From Halorarius halobius (lineage in GTDB: Archaea > Halobacteriota > Halobacteria > Halobacteriales > Haloarculaceae): a stretch of 64,000 nt of DNA. Below the pieces are notes generated by a model. The model was not told where the DNA came from. It did no database searches and worked only from the letters and a program-made list of their open reading frames with translations. Within the stretch, counting starts at the first letter, position 1. Every line of letters starts with the position of its first letter. Made by a program: the position numbers and the translations under genes. Location of the stretch: positions 224,220 to 288,219 of the forward strand of contig NZ_CP101162.1 of the NCBI RefSeq assembly GCF_024298865.1, read 5' to 3'. Positions 44,025 through 52,665 of the stretch are shown here, piece after piece.

Positions 44025-45482
44025 ATGTCTGAGTCAACCGATTACAATCTCGTGATTCTCGGCGGTGGGGCAGCCGCGTTCGCTGCCATCACCGAAGCAA
44101 GTGGCCGAGGACTCTCGACGGCCTTGGTGAATACAGGGTTGCCGCTCGGCGGCACCTGCGTGAACGTCGGCTGTGTCCCCAGCAAGCACCTGCTCGCTTT
44201 GGGCGAACAGGCAGCCACACCGCAGGAGAATCCGTTCGAGGCGGTCCAGTACAGCGACGGCGAACCGACCGTCGACTGGGCGACCGCGCTGGACGGCACC
44301 GACGAACTTGTCGAGGGATTCCGCAAGGAGAACTACATCGATGTCGCCGAGCACTTCGAGACTGACATCTACGAGGGCTACGGCCAGTTGGTCGACGACA
44401 CGACCATCGAGGTCGTCGACGGCGCCGACGAGGGCGCGCGCATCACCGGGGAGAAGGCGCTCGTCGCGACCGGAAGTTCACCGTGGGCGCCACCCATCGA
44501 CGGCCTGGGCGAAGTCGACTATTACACGAGCGAGACCATCCTCAAGGAGCGGGACCTCCCCGAGAGTATCGTCATGCTCGGTGGCGGCTACATCGCGTTA
44601 GAGTGGGGCCAGATTCTCCACCGCGTAGGCGTCGACGTGACCATCCTCCAGCGCTCCGAGCGCGTCCTCTCAGACATGGAGGGCCAACTCGGTCGCGAAA
44701 TGCAGCGCGCCTTCGAAGAGGAAGGCATCGAGGTGGTTACTGGCAACGATTTCCAGCGCGTTCGCACGTCAGCAGCCGACGGTGGAGCCGAAACGATACA
44801 GTCAGGCGTCACCGTCGAAACAACCGTCGACGGCACCGAGCGAACAGTCACCGGCGACGCGCTGTTCGTCGCGACTGGCATCCAGCCCAACAGCGAAGGA
44901 ATCGGGCTCGGAACTGTGGGAATCGAAACGAACGACGACGGGACGATACACGTCGACGAGCACTTCCAGACGACGAACCCGGACGTGTACGCTGCCGGCG
45001 ACGTGATTGGCAAACCCGAACTGGAGACAGTCGCCGCCAAGGAAGGCAACCATGCCGTCAAGAACGCGTTCGGCAACGAGGGCGTCAGCATCGACTACGA
45101 TGCAGTCCCAGCAGTCGTATTCACCAGTCCCGAGGTCGCCGCAGTCGGCACCACCGAACTGGAGTACATGGACGAACACGGCACCTGTTCCTGCCGGACC
45201 GTCCAGATGGAAGACGTCCCGCGAGCGAAAGCCGTCAAGAACACGGATGGACTCGTCCAAGTCGTCAAGCACCACGAGACCGACGAAATCGTCGGCGTCC
45301 ACATGGTCGGGCCCCGTGCCGCCGACATGATCATGGAAGCGACGCTGGCGGTGAAGTTCGACCTCACCGTCGACGATATCATCGACACCGTCCACCCGTT
45401 CCCCACGTTCAGCGAGGCATTCAAGCAGGCGTGTCAGGCGTTCCGGCGGGATACGTCGACGATGAGCTGCTGCATCGAGTAA
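44025..45482 (+). CDS. merA: Mercuric reductase MerA (no N-terminal HMA domain)
   Basis: Start at the ATG at 44025 gives 485 residues. The redox motif GGTCVNVGCVPSK (Cys45, Cys50) is the MerA variant rather than the lipoamide dehydrogenase one. IVMLGGGYIALEWGQ is the NAD(P)H site, VYAAGDVIG binds FAD, and the C-terminus ends SCCIE, with the vicinal Cys pair (482-483) that hands Hg(II) to the active site. It reduces Hg(II) to Hg(0) using NADPH. The heavy-metal-binding NmerA domain is absent, as in other archaeal MerA. It is divergent from the ArsR-type repressor operon. Confidence 0.92.
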   Translation: MSESTDYNLVILGGGAAAFAAITEASGRGLSTALVNTGLPLGGTCVNVGCVPSKHLLALGEQAATPQENPFEAVQYSDGEPTVDWATALDGTDELVEGFRKENYIDVAEHFETDIYEGYGQLVDDTTIEVVDGADEGARITGEKALVATGSSPWAPPIDGLGEVDYYTSETILKERDLPESIVMLGGGYIALEWGQILHRVGVDVTILQRSERVLSDMEGQLGREMQRAFEEEGIEVVTGNDFQRVRTSAADGGAETIQSGVTVETTVDGTERTVTGDALFVATGIQPNSEGIGLGTVGIETNDDGTIHVDEHFQTTNPDVYAAGDVIGKPELETVAAKEGNHAVKNAFGNEGVSIDYDAVPAVVFTSPEVAAVGTTELEYMDEHGTCSCRTVQMEDVPRAKAVKNTDGLVQVVKHHETDEIVGVHMVGPRAADMIMEATLAVKFDLTVDDIIDTVHPFPTFSEAFKQACQAFRRDTSTMSCCIE

Positions 45483-45506
45483 AACCCCACCAGCATTATT
45501 CGAATT

Positions 45507-45608
45507 ATGACCGAATCTAACAATACAGTGATTCCTGGACTATGCACCACCCGAGAAGCAACGGCAGCCGACGACACCAGACAGCCCCGAGGGCAGGACG
45601 ATGAGTAA
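45507..45608 (+). CDS. Possible 33-residue peptide between merA and the second flavoprotein
   Basis: An ATG at 45507, 24 bases after merA, opens a 33-codon frame (MTESNNTVIPGLCTTREATA, then DDTRQPRGQDDE) whose last codons overlap the next gene's ATG at 45601. The overlap suggests translational coupling, but no motif other than one Cys is seen. It might be a small mer-linked peptide or a chance frame. Confidence 0.35.
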   Translation: MTESNNTVIPGLCTTREATAADDTRQPRGQDDE

Positions 45609-46977
45609 CGGATACGATTACGACCTGCTCGTTCTCGGGGGCGGAATGGCCGGCCTCCCGGTCGCGATGAAGTGCGCGTATTCTGGAATGGAGACGGCAC
45701 TCGTCGAGGAGGATCTTCTCGGCGGAACCTGTCTCAATCGTGGGTGTATTCCGACGAAGACGATGCTCCGGAGTGCAGAGATCGCGGACCTCGCCCGCCG
45801 CAGCGAGGAGTTCGGCATCGACATCGACGGCGCCATCGAGGCCGACATGGACGCGATCGTCGACCGCAAAGACGACATCGTCGAGAGCATCCGCGAGGGC
45901 GCCTACGAGAACGTCGAGAGCAACGAGAACATCGACTTCATCGAGGGGCACGGAGTTTTCGCCTCCCCTCACGAAATCCAGGTCGACGACCGAACTCTCT
46001 CGGCCGAGAACATCGTCATCAACACGGGTGCCAGACCGACGAAGCCGCCAATCGACGGTCTCGACGACGTTAATGTTCACGACAGCACGGATCTGCTGGA
46101 GCGTGACTCGGTCCCCGACTCGTTGGCCGTCATTGGCGGAGGGTACGTCGGCTGTGAATACGCCCAGATGTACAGTCGATTCGGGGCTGACGTCACCGTC
46201 TTCCAGCGCGGTGATCGCCTCCTCCCTGATGAAGATCCGGACGTAAGCGAAGTCATCGAGACCGCCTTCGAAGACGAGGGAATCACCGTCCAAACCGACG
46301 CGCCTGTGACAGCACTTTCAGAGACTGATTCCGGTATCCGTGTCGACGCCGATGGTACTGACGCCATCACCGTCTCGGATGTTGCGCTCGCCGCTGGACG
46401 GACACCAAACACGGACGGTCTCCGGCTCGAAGATGTCGGCGTGTCACTCGACGAGCGGGGGTTCGTCGAGACAGACGACAGCTTCAGCACGACTGCTGAC
46501 GGTGTCTACGCCATCGGCGACGTGAGCGGGCCGCCGATGTTCACCCATTCCGCGCGCGACGACGCAGACCTGTTGTACCGCCACCTCGCGAAAGATGAGG
46601 CGATCAGCACCGAGGGCCGAACCGTTCCGTGGGCAGTGTTCACCGACCCGCAGGTCGGCCACGTCGGGCTGACCGAACAAGAAGCCCGGGACGAGGGGTA
46701 CGAGGTGGGCATCGGCCGCCAGGACTTCGCCGACCAGGGCAAGCCGAAGGCACTCGGTGAGACGGCTGGGTTCGTCAAACTCGTCACGGACGCCGACACC
46801 GACGAGTTACTCGGTGCACACGTCGTCGGAAGCCAGGGTGCCGAAATCGTCCACGAACTCGTCCTCGCGATCGAACTCGGCGCAACGGCCGACCAGATCG
46901 CGGAGACGATGCACATCCATCCAACACTTCCGGAAAGCATCAACTCTGCTGCCGGTGGCGTTCACAAGCCATCGTAG
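45601..46977 (+). CDS. Dihydrolipoamide dehydrogenase/mercuric reductase-family flavoprotein
   Basis: The 458-residue protein has an FAD motif LLVLGGGMAGLPVAMKC, redox pair GGTCLNRGCIPTK (Cys44, Cys49), NAD motif AVIGGGYVGCEYAQMY, VYAIGDVSGPPMFTHSARDDA and the C-terminal interface with MHIHPTLPESI (catalytic His). It differs from merA in lacking the vicinal C-terminal Cys pair. It may reduce low-molecular-weight disulfides such as bis-gamma-glutamylcystine; this would fit a thiol supply for MerA, but the substrate is not proven. A glutaredoxin gene follows. Confidence 0.85.
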   Translation: MSNGYDYDLLVLGGGMAGLPVAMKCAYSGMETALVEEDLLGGTCLNRGCIPTKTMLRSAEIADLARRSEEFGIDIDGAIEADMDAIVDRKDDIVESIREGAYENVESNENIDFIEGHGVFASPHEIQVDDRTLSAENIVINTGARPTKPPIDGLDDVNVHDSTDLLERDSVPDSLAVIGGGYVGCEYAQMYSRFGADVTVFQRGDRLLPDEDPDVSEVIETAFEDEGITVQTDAPVTALSETDSGIRVDADGTDAITVSDVALAAGRTPNTDGLRLEDVGVSLDERGFVETDDSFSTTADGVYAIGDVSGPPMFTHSARDDADLLYRHLAKDEAISTEGRTVPWAVFTDPQVGHVGLTEQEARDEGYEVGIGRQDFADQGKPKALGETAGFVKLVTDADTDELLGAHVVGSQGAEIVHELVLAIELGATADQIAETMHIHPTLPESINSAAGGVHKPS

Positions 46978-47121
46978 CACGTCTCGGGTCACTGTCTGGA
47001 AACCGATCGCGAGGCGTTCGATCCCGTTCTCTCGCAACTGAGCCGTCCAACGGTCGTGCAGTTTCGTTTCGCATCCGCGACGGGGTTTAGTATGATCCCA
47101 CCTGCGCTTTACCAAGATTCG

Positions 47122-47361
47122 ATGCTGGAACTCTATCGACTCCCTGGCTGTCCCTACTGTGCAAAAGTTGAACGCGCGCTGGAGGATCTCGATCTCGACT
47201 ACAAATCGCGTACTGTCCTCCCCTTCCGGTTCCTCCGGTTCGAAGTGAAATCGGTGAGCGGTCAGTCCGGGGTACCGGTGCTTGTCGACCCCGAACACGG
47301 GATCGAGGGAATGGCAGAGAGCGACGACATCGTCACCCATCTTGAGAACACGTACGCCTGA
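47122..47361 (+). CDS. Glutaredoxin-like protein
   Basis: Start at the ATG at 47122 gives 79 residues; an in-frame upstream extension to 47056 adds unrelated sequence. The active site is PGCPYCAKVERAL (CPYC at about 10-13) and the cis-Pro loop SGQSGVPVLVD with GIEGMAESDDIVTHL at the end, typical of glutaredoxin or the GST N-terminal domain. It reduces disulfides with small thiols. The neighbouring flavoprotein may be its reductase (inference). Confidence 0.87.
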   Translation: MLELYRLPGCPYCAKVERALEDLDLDYKSRTVLPFRFLRFEVKSVSGQSGVPVLVDPEHGIEGMAESDDIVTHLENTYA

Positions 47362-47424
47362 CGTGGTTCCAGACGACTGTCGAGGACGGCGATCCTCCGC
47401 ACACCGGTGTCCAACACCGCCAAA

Positions 47425-48198
47425 ATGACCGACTCCGTCATCGCATTCGTCCTCGCCAGTGTTTCAGTTGTCGCGATAGCGTGGGCCCTTCGTCGTCGCC
47501 ACGTTGCCGTGACCGGCGTCGAGATCGCGGCTACACTTCCGTGGTTCGCCGTCATCGGCGTCGCGGTTGCTATCGGACGTTCGACACCCTTGTCGGGACT
47601 GGCCGCTGGATTTTTTCAGAGCCCAACGGTATACCTCGTGGTTGCGGCGCTAGTTGCAGGACTGTGGATGATACTCGATGCCGCCGATGTGAACGATATC
47701 TCACGATGGACAGCCGTAAGCGGTGTCCTCACAGCTATCGCCGTCGGCGGAGTGAGTCTTCTCGCAACGGAGGCGCTCCACTGGCGGGTTCTCGTCTGGA
47801 ACGCCGTTGCAATCGTGTTGGCGATCGGTATCACCGGACTCGTTCTGCGAGCGGTTCAGGATCGATATCTATCTACCCACGGATGGCTCGGTGGTGGAGT
47901 CCTCTTCGCGCACGTCCTCGACGCAACGACCACTGGGATCGGACTCGAGTACCTCGGGACGAACGAACGGAATCCGATCTCCGCGACGATCATTCAGGTA
48001 GGAGACGGCATCGGCCCGTCCGGCGTCGTCCTCTTTCTCCTCGTAAAAATAACGGCCGCCATGCTCATCCTAGCCGCCCTCGACATAGATAGAGACCAGC
48101 TCGGTCGAGAGACCGTCGGCCTGCTCGTCATCGCCGCTGGCGCCGGTCTCATCCCTGCGGTTCACAATCTCACCCTGTTCGCGCTTACAATCCACTAA
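47425..48198 (+). CDS. DUF63-family membrane protein
   Basis: The ATG at 47425 gives 257 residues; a GTG at 47407 adds six. About eight helices carry the DUF63 signature FAHVLDATTTGIGLEYLGTNE followed by RNPISATII and VKITAAMLILAAL. The family is archaeal and of unknown function. The gene follows the glutaredoxin gene by 63 bases on the same strand. Confidence 0.8.
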   Translation: MTDSVIAFVLASVSVVAIAWALRRRHVAVTGVEIAATLPWFAVIGVAVAIGRSTPLSGLAAGFFQSPTVYLVVAALVAGLWMILDAADVNDISRWTAVSGVLTAIAVGGVSLLATEALHWRVLVWNAVAIVLAIGITGLVLRAVQDRYLSTHGWLGGGVLFAHVLDATTTGIGLEYLGTNERNPISATIIQVGDGIGPSGVVLFLLVKITAAMLILAALDIDRDQLGRETVGLLVIAAGAGLIPAVHNLTLFALTIH

Positions 48199-48378
48199 CC
48201 AGGCATCGCACCACAGTAAGTCGCTATATCGCTCCCTATTGGGAATGCGTGAAATCAGATCGACTCACCAGACGGACGCGAATCCTACCTGAGAGAACGC
48301 CATTCGCGTCGATGACCGTCCACAGAACAGCCTGTCACTGAATTCGTTCGGGTGGTTCAAGCACCAATCCGGTGAGGA

Positions 48379-48384
48379 TTTATT
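48379..48384 (+). promoter_or_regulatory. TATA-like box of the ABM-family gene
   Basis: TTTATT lies 27-32 bases before the GTG at 48411, which supports that codon as the start of a leaderless message. Confidence 0.4.
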
Positions 48385-48410
48385 GTGGAGTTCCCTCTAG
48401 TTGTCACACA

Positions 48411-48716
48411 GTGATTGTTTTACACGCGACATTCCCACTCGATCCGGCAACCCGTAACGAAGCGCTCGATCTGATTGAAAACCTCGTCGAACAATCTCAG
48501 CAGGAAGACGGGATGGTCGACTACCGCGCCGCGACGGACATCGCGGACTCGAACGTCGTGCGGTTCTTCGAACAGTACGAAGACGCCGATGCATTCGAAG
48601 CACACTCGCAGAGAGACCACTTCCAAGAGTTCGAAGAGCGGCTCCCCGACCTGCTCGCAGGTGAGCCCGAAGTTCTCCGGTTCGAGGTCGACTCAGCGAC
48701 TGAACTCGAGCTCTGA
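48411..48716 (+). CDS. Antibiotic biosynthesis monooxygenase (ABM/YgiN)-fold protein
   Basis: The GTG at 48411 begins 101 residues: VIVLHATFPLDPATRNEALDL, DGMVDYRAATDIADSN, VVRFFEQYEDADAFEAHSQR, HFQEFEERLPDLLAG. This is the dimeric ferredoxin-like fold of ABM proteins, often quinol monooxygenases or small-molecule-binding proteins. A closely similar but broken copy, interrupted by a MITE, lies at 54965-55305. Confidence 0.85.
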   Translation: MIVLHATFPLDPATRNEALDLIENLVEQSQQEDGMVDYRAATDIADSNVVRFFEQYEDADAFEAHSQRDHFQEFEERLPDLLAGEPEVLRFEVDSATELEL

Positions 48717-48788
48717 CGATAGGGACTCCGAGGACTCCATCCGATATCAGTCAGTGCTTTATGCGGAGTCGTTTTAGCCTCAGGGCGG

Positions 48789-48974
48789 TCAACGCCCCCC
48801 ATCCCAACCGAGGGGGAGATCTTTTTCCACAATACCCGTGGCGAGGACGAGGTACTCTATCAGTTCCGGATACCTGATTCGCTGATCGGCATCGTATCTG
48901 TCGGAGGACCGCGACGAGAAGGCTTTGTGTGCCGTCACAGCAACGAGGTGTGTTTCTGGGTCAACGGGCATCAT
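48789..48974 (-). CDS. Small protein translationally coupled to the HEAT-redoxin gene
   Basis: The ATG at 48974 overlaps the TGA of the upstream gene (ATGA), and 61 codons follow to TGA at 48789 (MMPVDPETHLVAVTAHKAFS, ending VLATGIVEKDLPLGWDGGR). The overlap is a classic coupling sign. The C-terminus has a conserved-looking ELIEYLVLATGIVEKD helix and no motif I know. It is likely real because of the overlap. Confidence 0.5.
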   Translation of the reverse strand: MMPVDPETHLVAVTAHKAFSSRSSDRYDADQRIRYPELIEYLVLATGIVEKDLPLGWDGGR

Positions 48975-50089
48975 TCGGACGCAATCTGACGTCGTTCCGG
49001 ATGCTCGAACTCGAACTGCTCCGATCGGATCATTTCCAACGTCTCTTCGATAGACGGCCGATCGCCCCAAAATGTTCCATAATACGCGAACCGAACAGTT
49101 CCGGTCGGATCGATGATGATCGTCGCAGGCCGATTGATATACTCGGCGTGGACGGCATAGGCCATCGGATCAACGCCGTATTTCGCGCCGATCGCTCCTG
49201 CACGGTCGAGTAGGTGTGGCCACCAGATCTGCTCCGCGTACGACTCAATAAACGACTCCTCAGCGAACCAGTACTCCGGTGCGAGTTCCCGACCGACCAT
49301 CACTCTACCGCGGTAGCCGCCGTGACATTCGATCGTCGCCACATTGACGTCTGCCTCTTGTAGTTCCTCGCGAAGCTCGATCAGTTCATCGAACTCACGG
49401 TGACAGACAGGACACCAGTCGGCGAACACCCAGATCAGAGCCGTCCACTCGTCGTCTCCAATCGAGTCCTCGAGGTCCCACGTCCGTCCGTCAGTATCCG
49501 GCAATTCGAATGAGGGCGCAGACTCACCGACTGCCAGCTGTTCGAACGTGTCCTCGTCGAGATTTCGGTACGCGGCCTCCAGCTTGGGCTCGGCGACCGC
49601 GCCCTTTTCGATGCGGTCAATCGAGAGTTCGGCTTGATGACGGACGTCTTTCGAGTCGTCGTTCGCGTGCCGGTCACGTAGCAAGTCCATCGACCGGGTG
49701 GCACCGATTTGCCCCAACGCGACGATAGCCTGCGATCGTGCTAGTGCGTCCGGATCTTCGCGGACCACCCGTTCGAGCGATTCGATCTCGCTCTGGGCTC
49801 GCAGAATTCCCAGAGTCGTTGCACACACGTAGCGTACCTGTACGTCATCGTCCTCGAGTCCGACGGCGATTTCAGACGTTTTGGCGTCACCGAGCCGAAC
49901 GAGGTCACGGACGGCGAGCAGTCGGACGCGCCAATCGTCGGCGTCGAGATCCGCGATACCGTGCTCTTCGAGCGTCCTATCGACCGTAAAGCTCGTCTCA
50001 TCAACAGGGTGGAATTCGTGCGTCCGTACACGGTCGAGTACCGTTTCTACGGACAGTTCATCAGACGAACTCGTTTCAGTATCGTTCAT
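48971..50089 (-). CDS. HEAT-repeat domain fused to a thioredoxin-fold redoxin
   Basis: The 372-residue protein has HEAT/armadillo-like helices in residues 45-165 (DDWRVRLLAVRDLVRLGDA, DPDALARSQAIVALGQIG). A redoxin domain starts at about 190: APSFELPDTDGRTWDLED, then VFADWCPVCHREFDELIEL with the CPVC active site near residues 227-230, and RPATIIIDPTGTVRFAYYG. The fusion suggests a redox enzyme held by a protein-binding scaffold. A small coupled gene follows. Confidence 0.85.
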   Translation of the reverse strand: MNDTETSSSDELSVETVLDRVRTHEFHPVDETSFTVDRTLEEHGIADLDADDWRVRLLAVRDLVRLGDAKTSEIAVGLEDDDVQVRYVCATTLGILRAQSEIESLERVVREDPDALARSQAIVALGQIGATRSMDLLRDRHANDDSKDVRHQAELSIDRIEKGAVAEPKLEAAYRNLDEDTFEQLAVGESAPSFELPDTDGRTWDLEDSIGDDEWTALIWVFADWCPVCHREFDELIELREELQEADVNVATIECHGGYRGRVMVGRELAPEYWFAEESFIESYAEQIWWPHLLDRAGAIGAKYGVDPMAYAVHAEYINRPATIIIDPTGTVRFAYYGTFWGDRPSIEETLEMIRSEQFEFEHPERRQIASE

Positions 50090-50344
50090 ACACCCACGAA
50101 GCGGCCGACCCAGAAAAGGATACTCGACGGCACCGTTGAGCTGCTACTGTCTCACCTGTATTGAGGTACAAGCCCCCATTCTCACCGACCGCCCGAAAGG
50201 GCGCGAGCGTCTCGAGCCGCTCATCGAATGGGCAGAGCAGCGGCAATGAGTGTTTCACTTGATCCATTATTGCCATATCCGTGATCAGGATATACAGACC
50301 AAGCGGTCGGGTGATGAGTAATCCTTCACACCGGGTCGGTTGTC

Positions 50345-50629
50345 CTATCCAGTGGTCTCAGATGACTCGTCGGCTGAAGTGAGCGAGTAGAGGCGTTTAC
50401 GAGCATCGGCGAAATATATCTCCTCGCAAATCACGTCTCGATCTTGGAGTTCCGTCAGTGCATATCGGACAGTACGTGCTGAGAGCAGCGTTTCATCGAC
50501 GAGTTGACTCTGGGTCAGCTCCCCCTCGTATTCCAGCGTTTTATAGACGAGTTTGGCGCTTGGTGGCGCATCAGCAAGGTGTTCATTCGCATCCGGAGCC
50601 ACGATATGCGTACCTACGGGAACTACCAC
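50345..50629 (-). CDS. Winged-helix DNA-binding protein (paralog of 41379-41639)
   Basis: The 94-residue protein has SAKLVYKTLEYEGELTQSQLVD, a LLSARTVRYALTELQDRDVI recognition helix and wing EEIYFADARKRLYSLT. It is a haloarchaeal short regulator nearly identical in its core to 41379-41639. It is divergent from the APC permease gene 112 bases away and could regulate it. Confidence 0.8.
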   Translation of the reverse strand: MVVPVGTHIVAPDANEHLADAPPSAKLVYKTLEYEGELTQSQLVDETLLSARTVRYALTELQDRDVICEEIYFADARKRLYSLTSADESSETTG

Positions 50630-50741
50630 AACAATTCCTCGGGTGCGTGAGGCCAGTCAAGTAAATTGATACGAGCCAAAGATTCAATTTTTGAAAGCCA
50701 CTACGACTTAGGGAGGAGAAGTTTAGAAAGAAGACGATGCC

Positions 50742-52076
50742 ATGACTGACAGCCTTGGACTGAAAGAGGGCATCTCAATGGCTCTTGGCGGTATGATCGG
50801 AGGGGGCATCTACGCCGTTCTCGGCGTGGTAGCAGAGATCACGATGTCCGCCATATGGCTCGCGTTCCTCCTCGCTGGCATCGTCGCTCTGTGTGCAGGA
50901 TACTCGTACAACAAGCTCAACAGCCTCACGGACAACCAGGGCGGCAGTGTGACATTCGTCCAGTGTTATCTCGGCAACTCCACGGTAGCCGGGATGGCAG
51001 GTTGGACACTCCTGTTCGGCTACATCGGCTCGATGGCCATGTACGCCTTCGCCTTCGGAGAGTTCACGGCCGCCTTCGCCGTCATCCCGAGGAGTGTTGG
51101 GGGCTTCTCAACCCGGCCGCTCATCTCGGTCGTGGCGGTGGCCGGGTTCGTCGGGCTAAACCTGCTCGGGTCGCGGATCACCGGAGCCGCTGAAAACGTC
51201 CTCGTCGCACTGAAGGTCGGCATTCTTGTCGTGTTCGGTATTCTCGGACTGGTGTATGCGTTCGGGTTCAGTGGTATGCGGTTCGAATATGGCGGTGGGC
51301 AACTTGGTGGGTTTGGGCCCCTGATGGCGGCGGCCATCTCGTTCGTCGCGTTCCAGGGCTGGCAACTCCTGTACTACGACCAGGAAAGTATTGAGGATCC
51401 CGTCGAGACCATCCGGAAGGCAGTGTACATCTCTATCCCGGTCGCCGTTGCAATCTATATCGTCGTAGGAATGGTGACAGTGAACCTCGTTCCACAGGCG
51501 CTCACATCCCACCCGCACGTCGCGCTGAAGGATGCCGCCTCACTGATGATGCAGCCCTACGGGCTGGCACAGGTCGGAGCGGTCGTTCTCGCGCTGTCGG
51601 CGTTATTCTCGACGGGCAGCGCCATCACAGCCACCCTGTTTTCGTCGGCGCATTTGGCCAAGGGAATGCTGAGCGACGATCTCCTCCCCGACCAGATCGG
51701 AAGCTCGGGCGCTGACGGCCTTCCCAAGCGGATGGTCCTCGTCTTGGGTGCGATCACTGCGGCGTTCACGTGGTTCGGGGGGCTCGGTGCTATCACCTCG
51801 TTCGCATCGCTGGCGTTCATCCTCGTATTCGGGTCGATGAGCTACCTCGCGTTCCGCCAGCGTGATCACGACAAGGTGAACGCTGTCATTCCCGCAGTCG
51901 GGGCAATCGGCGCGCTGGCGTTCTTCCCGCTGATGCTGTACAACCTCTACACTCGCGAGCCGAACACGTTTTATGTAGTGCTTGGTATCGCCGTCGTCGT
52001 GATCGCCGTTGAACTCCTCTACTTCGAGCGCGATATCATCGAGGAGGAAATCAAGGAGTTCGAGCCGGGTCTCTGA
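50742..52076 (+). CDS. APC-family amino acid/polyamine permease
   Basis: The 444-residue protein has about twelve helices. The N-terminal GLKEGISMALGGMIGGGIYAVL is the APC signature for substrate binding, and GLNLLGSRITGAAENVLVALKVG is in helix 5. The C-terminus is an acidic tail (EEIKEFEPGL). It likely imports amino acids or amines. The divergent winged-helix gene is a candidate regulator. Confidence 0.9.
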   Translation: MTDSLGLKEGISMALGGMIGGGIYAVLGVVAEITMSAIWLAFLLAGIVALCAGYSYNKLNSLTDNQGGSVTFVQCYLGNSTVAGMAGWTLLFGYIGSMAMYAFAFGEFTAAFAVIPRSVGGFSTRPLISVVAVAGFVGLNLLGSRITGAAENVLVALKVGILVVFGILGLVYAFGFSGMRFEYGGGQLGGFGPLMAAAISFVAFQGWQLLYYDQESIEDPVETIRKAVYISIPVAVAIYIVVGMVTVNLVPQALTSHPHVALKDAASLMMQPYGLAQVGAVVLALSALFSTGSAITATLFSSAHLAKGMLSDDLLPDQIGSSGADGLPKRMVLVLGAITAAFTWFGGLGAITSFASLAFILVFGSMSYLAFRQRDHDKVNAVIPAVGAIGALAFFPLMLYNLYTREPNTFYVVLGIAVVVIAVELLYFERDIIEEEIKEFEPGL

Positions 52077-52175
52077 GCTGTCGACGAGAGCAGCTCACCC
52101 TGTCCGTTCATCGTCTTTTCGAGATCAATATGCGAGCTGTATCTCGTACGCCAATCAAAACCTGTCACTGACGGG

Positions 52176-52191
52176 AAATCTCAACAGAGCC
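52176..52191 (-). repeat. Solo insertion-sequence terminal repeat (IS6-like)
   Basis: On the reverse strand this reads GGCTCTGTTGAGATTT, matching the left terminal repeat of the MITE at 55133 (GGCTCTGTTGAAATCC) at 13 of 16 positions. No transposase or second end is visible nearby, so it is either a truncated element or a scar. Confidence 0.4.
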
Positions 52192-52346
52192 CCTGGAATG
52201 AATAGGTCGATCTGCTTCCACTCGGGCGTGTCGGTGTGATTCGGTTAAACGTGTCAGTTGACAACGAACACCTCCCGCCTATCTGTCATCAAGAGGACTT
52301 TCGGGCAGAACCCGTTATTCGTCTAATCAAAAACCAGATGAGGATA

Positions 52347-52362
52347 AAATTGTCAACAATTT
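52347..52362. promoter_or_regulatory. 16-base palindrome, candidate operator
   Basis: AAATTGT, CA, ACAATTT: a perfect seven-base inverted repeat with a two-base centre, 68-83 bases before the ATG at 52430. It is the strongest short palindrome in this gap and is placed where a regulator could act on the operon. No regulator is known. Confidence 0.4.
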
Positions 52363-52429
52363 ATTACCATGGGCTGGCTATACTCACAGATGGTATAGAG
52401 GGCGGAACCGCCGACTGAGGAGATGACAC

Positions 52430-52663
52430 ATGGAACGTGGAAACCTGATGAAATCGATAGATACCGGCACGGGAACATCGCCAGAACCGGGGACAGTTCA
52501 GGCGAGTGAGCACGACGAAAACGGCGACGAAGAAGATGGGGACAGCGACTCCGGCGACGGGAGCCAGGGATACCTCCCCTACGGCGGGAACGACACAAAG
52601 ACGGAGAACCGCTTTGCGGACAGTCAGACGGAGATGCCCGGTTTCCCGGAGGCGTTTGCGTAA
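52430..52663 (+). CDS. Small acidic disordered protein, first gene of the isochorismatase operon
   Basis: The 77-residue protein is almost wholly acidic and low complexity (DENGDEEDGDSDSGDGSQG), with a QTEMPGFPEAFA end. An internal ATG at 52448 is possible. The next gene starts three bases downstream, which supports it as a real gene. Function unknown. Confidence 0.55.
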   Translation: MERGNLMKSIDTGTGTSPEPGTVQASEHDENGDEEDGDSDSGDGSQGYLPYGGNDTKTENRFADSQTEMPGFPEAFA

Positions 52664-52665
52664 CC

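Larger units (their letters stand above)
52077..52429. other. Intergenic region with IS relic and promoter of the isochorismatase operon
   Basis: No gene is supportable here. It contains an IS6-like end (52176-52191), a 16-base palindrome (52347-52362) and a GC-rich palindrome (GGCGG-AA-CCGCC, 52401-52412) shortly before the start of 52430. The region is AT-richer than neighbouring coding sequence. Confidence 0.4.

Noticed and set aside
50090..50344. A short frame ending GRERLEPLIEWAEQRQ that looks like a regulator C-terminus
   Set aside because: Only about 20 residues look conserved and there is no upstream helix-turn-helix; not enough to call a pseudogene.
50670..50700. TTCAA-TTT-TTGAA inverted repeat before the APC permease gene
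   Set aside because: A five-base arm in AT-rich promoter sequence is not distinguishable from chance.
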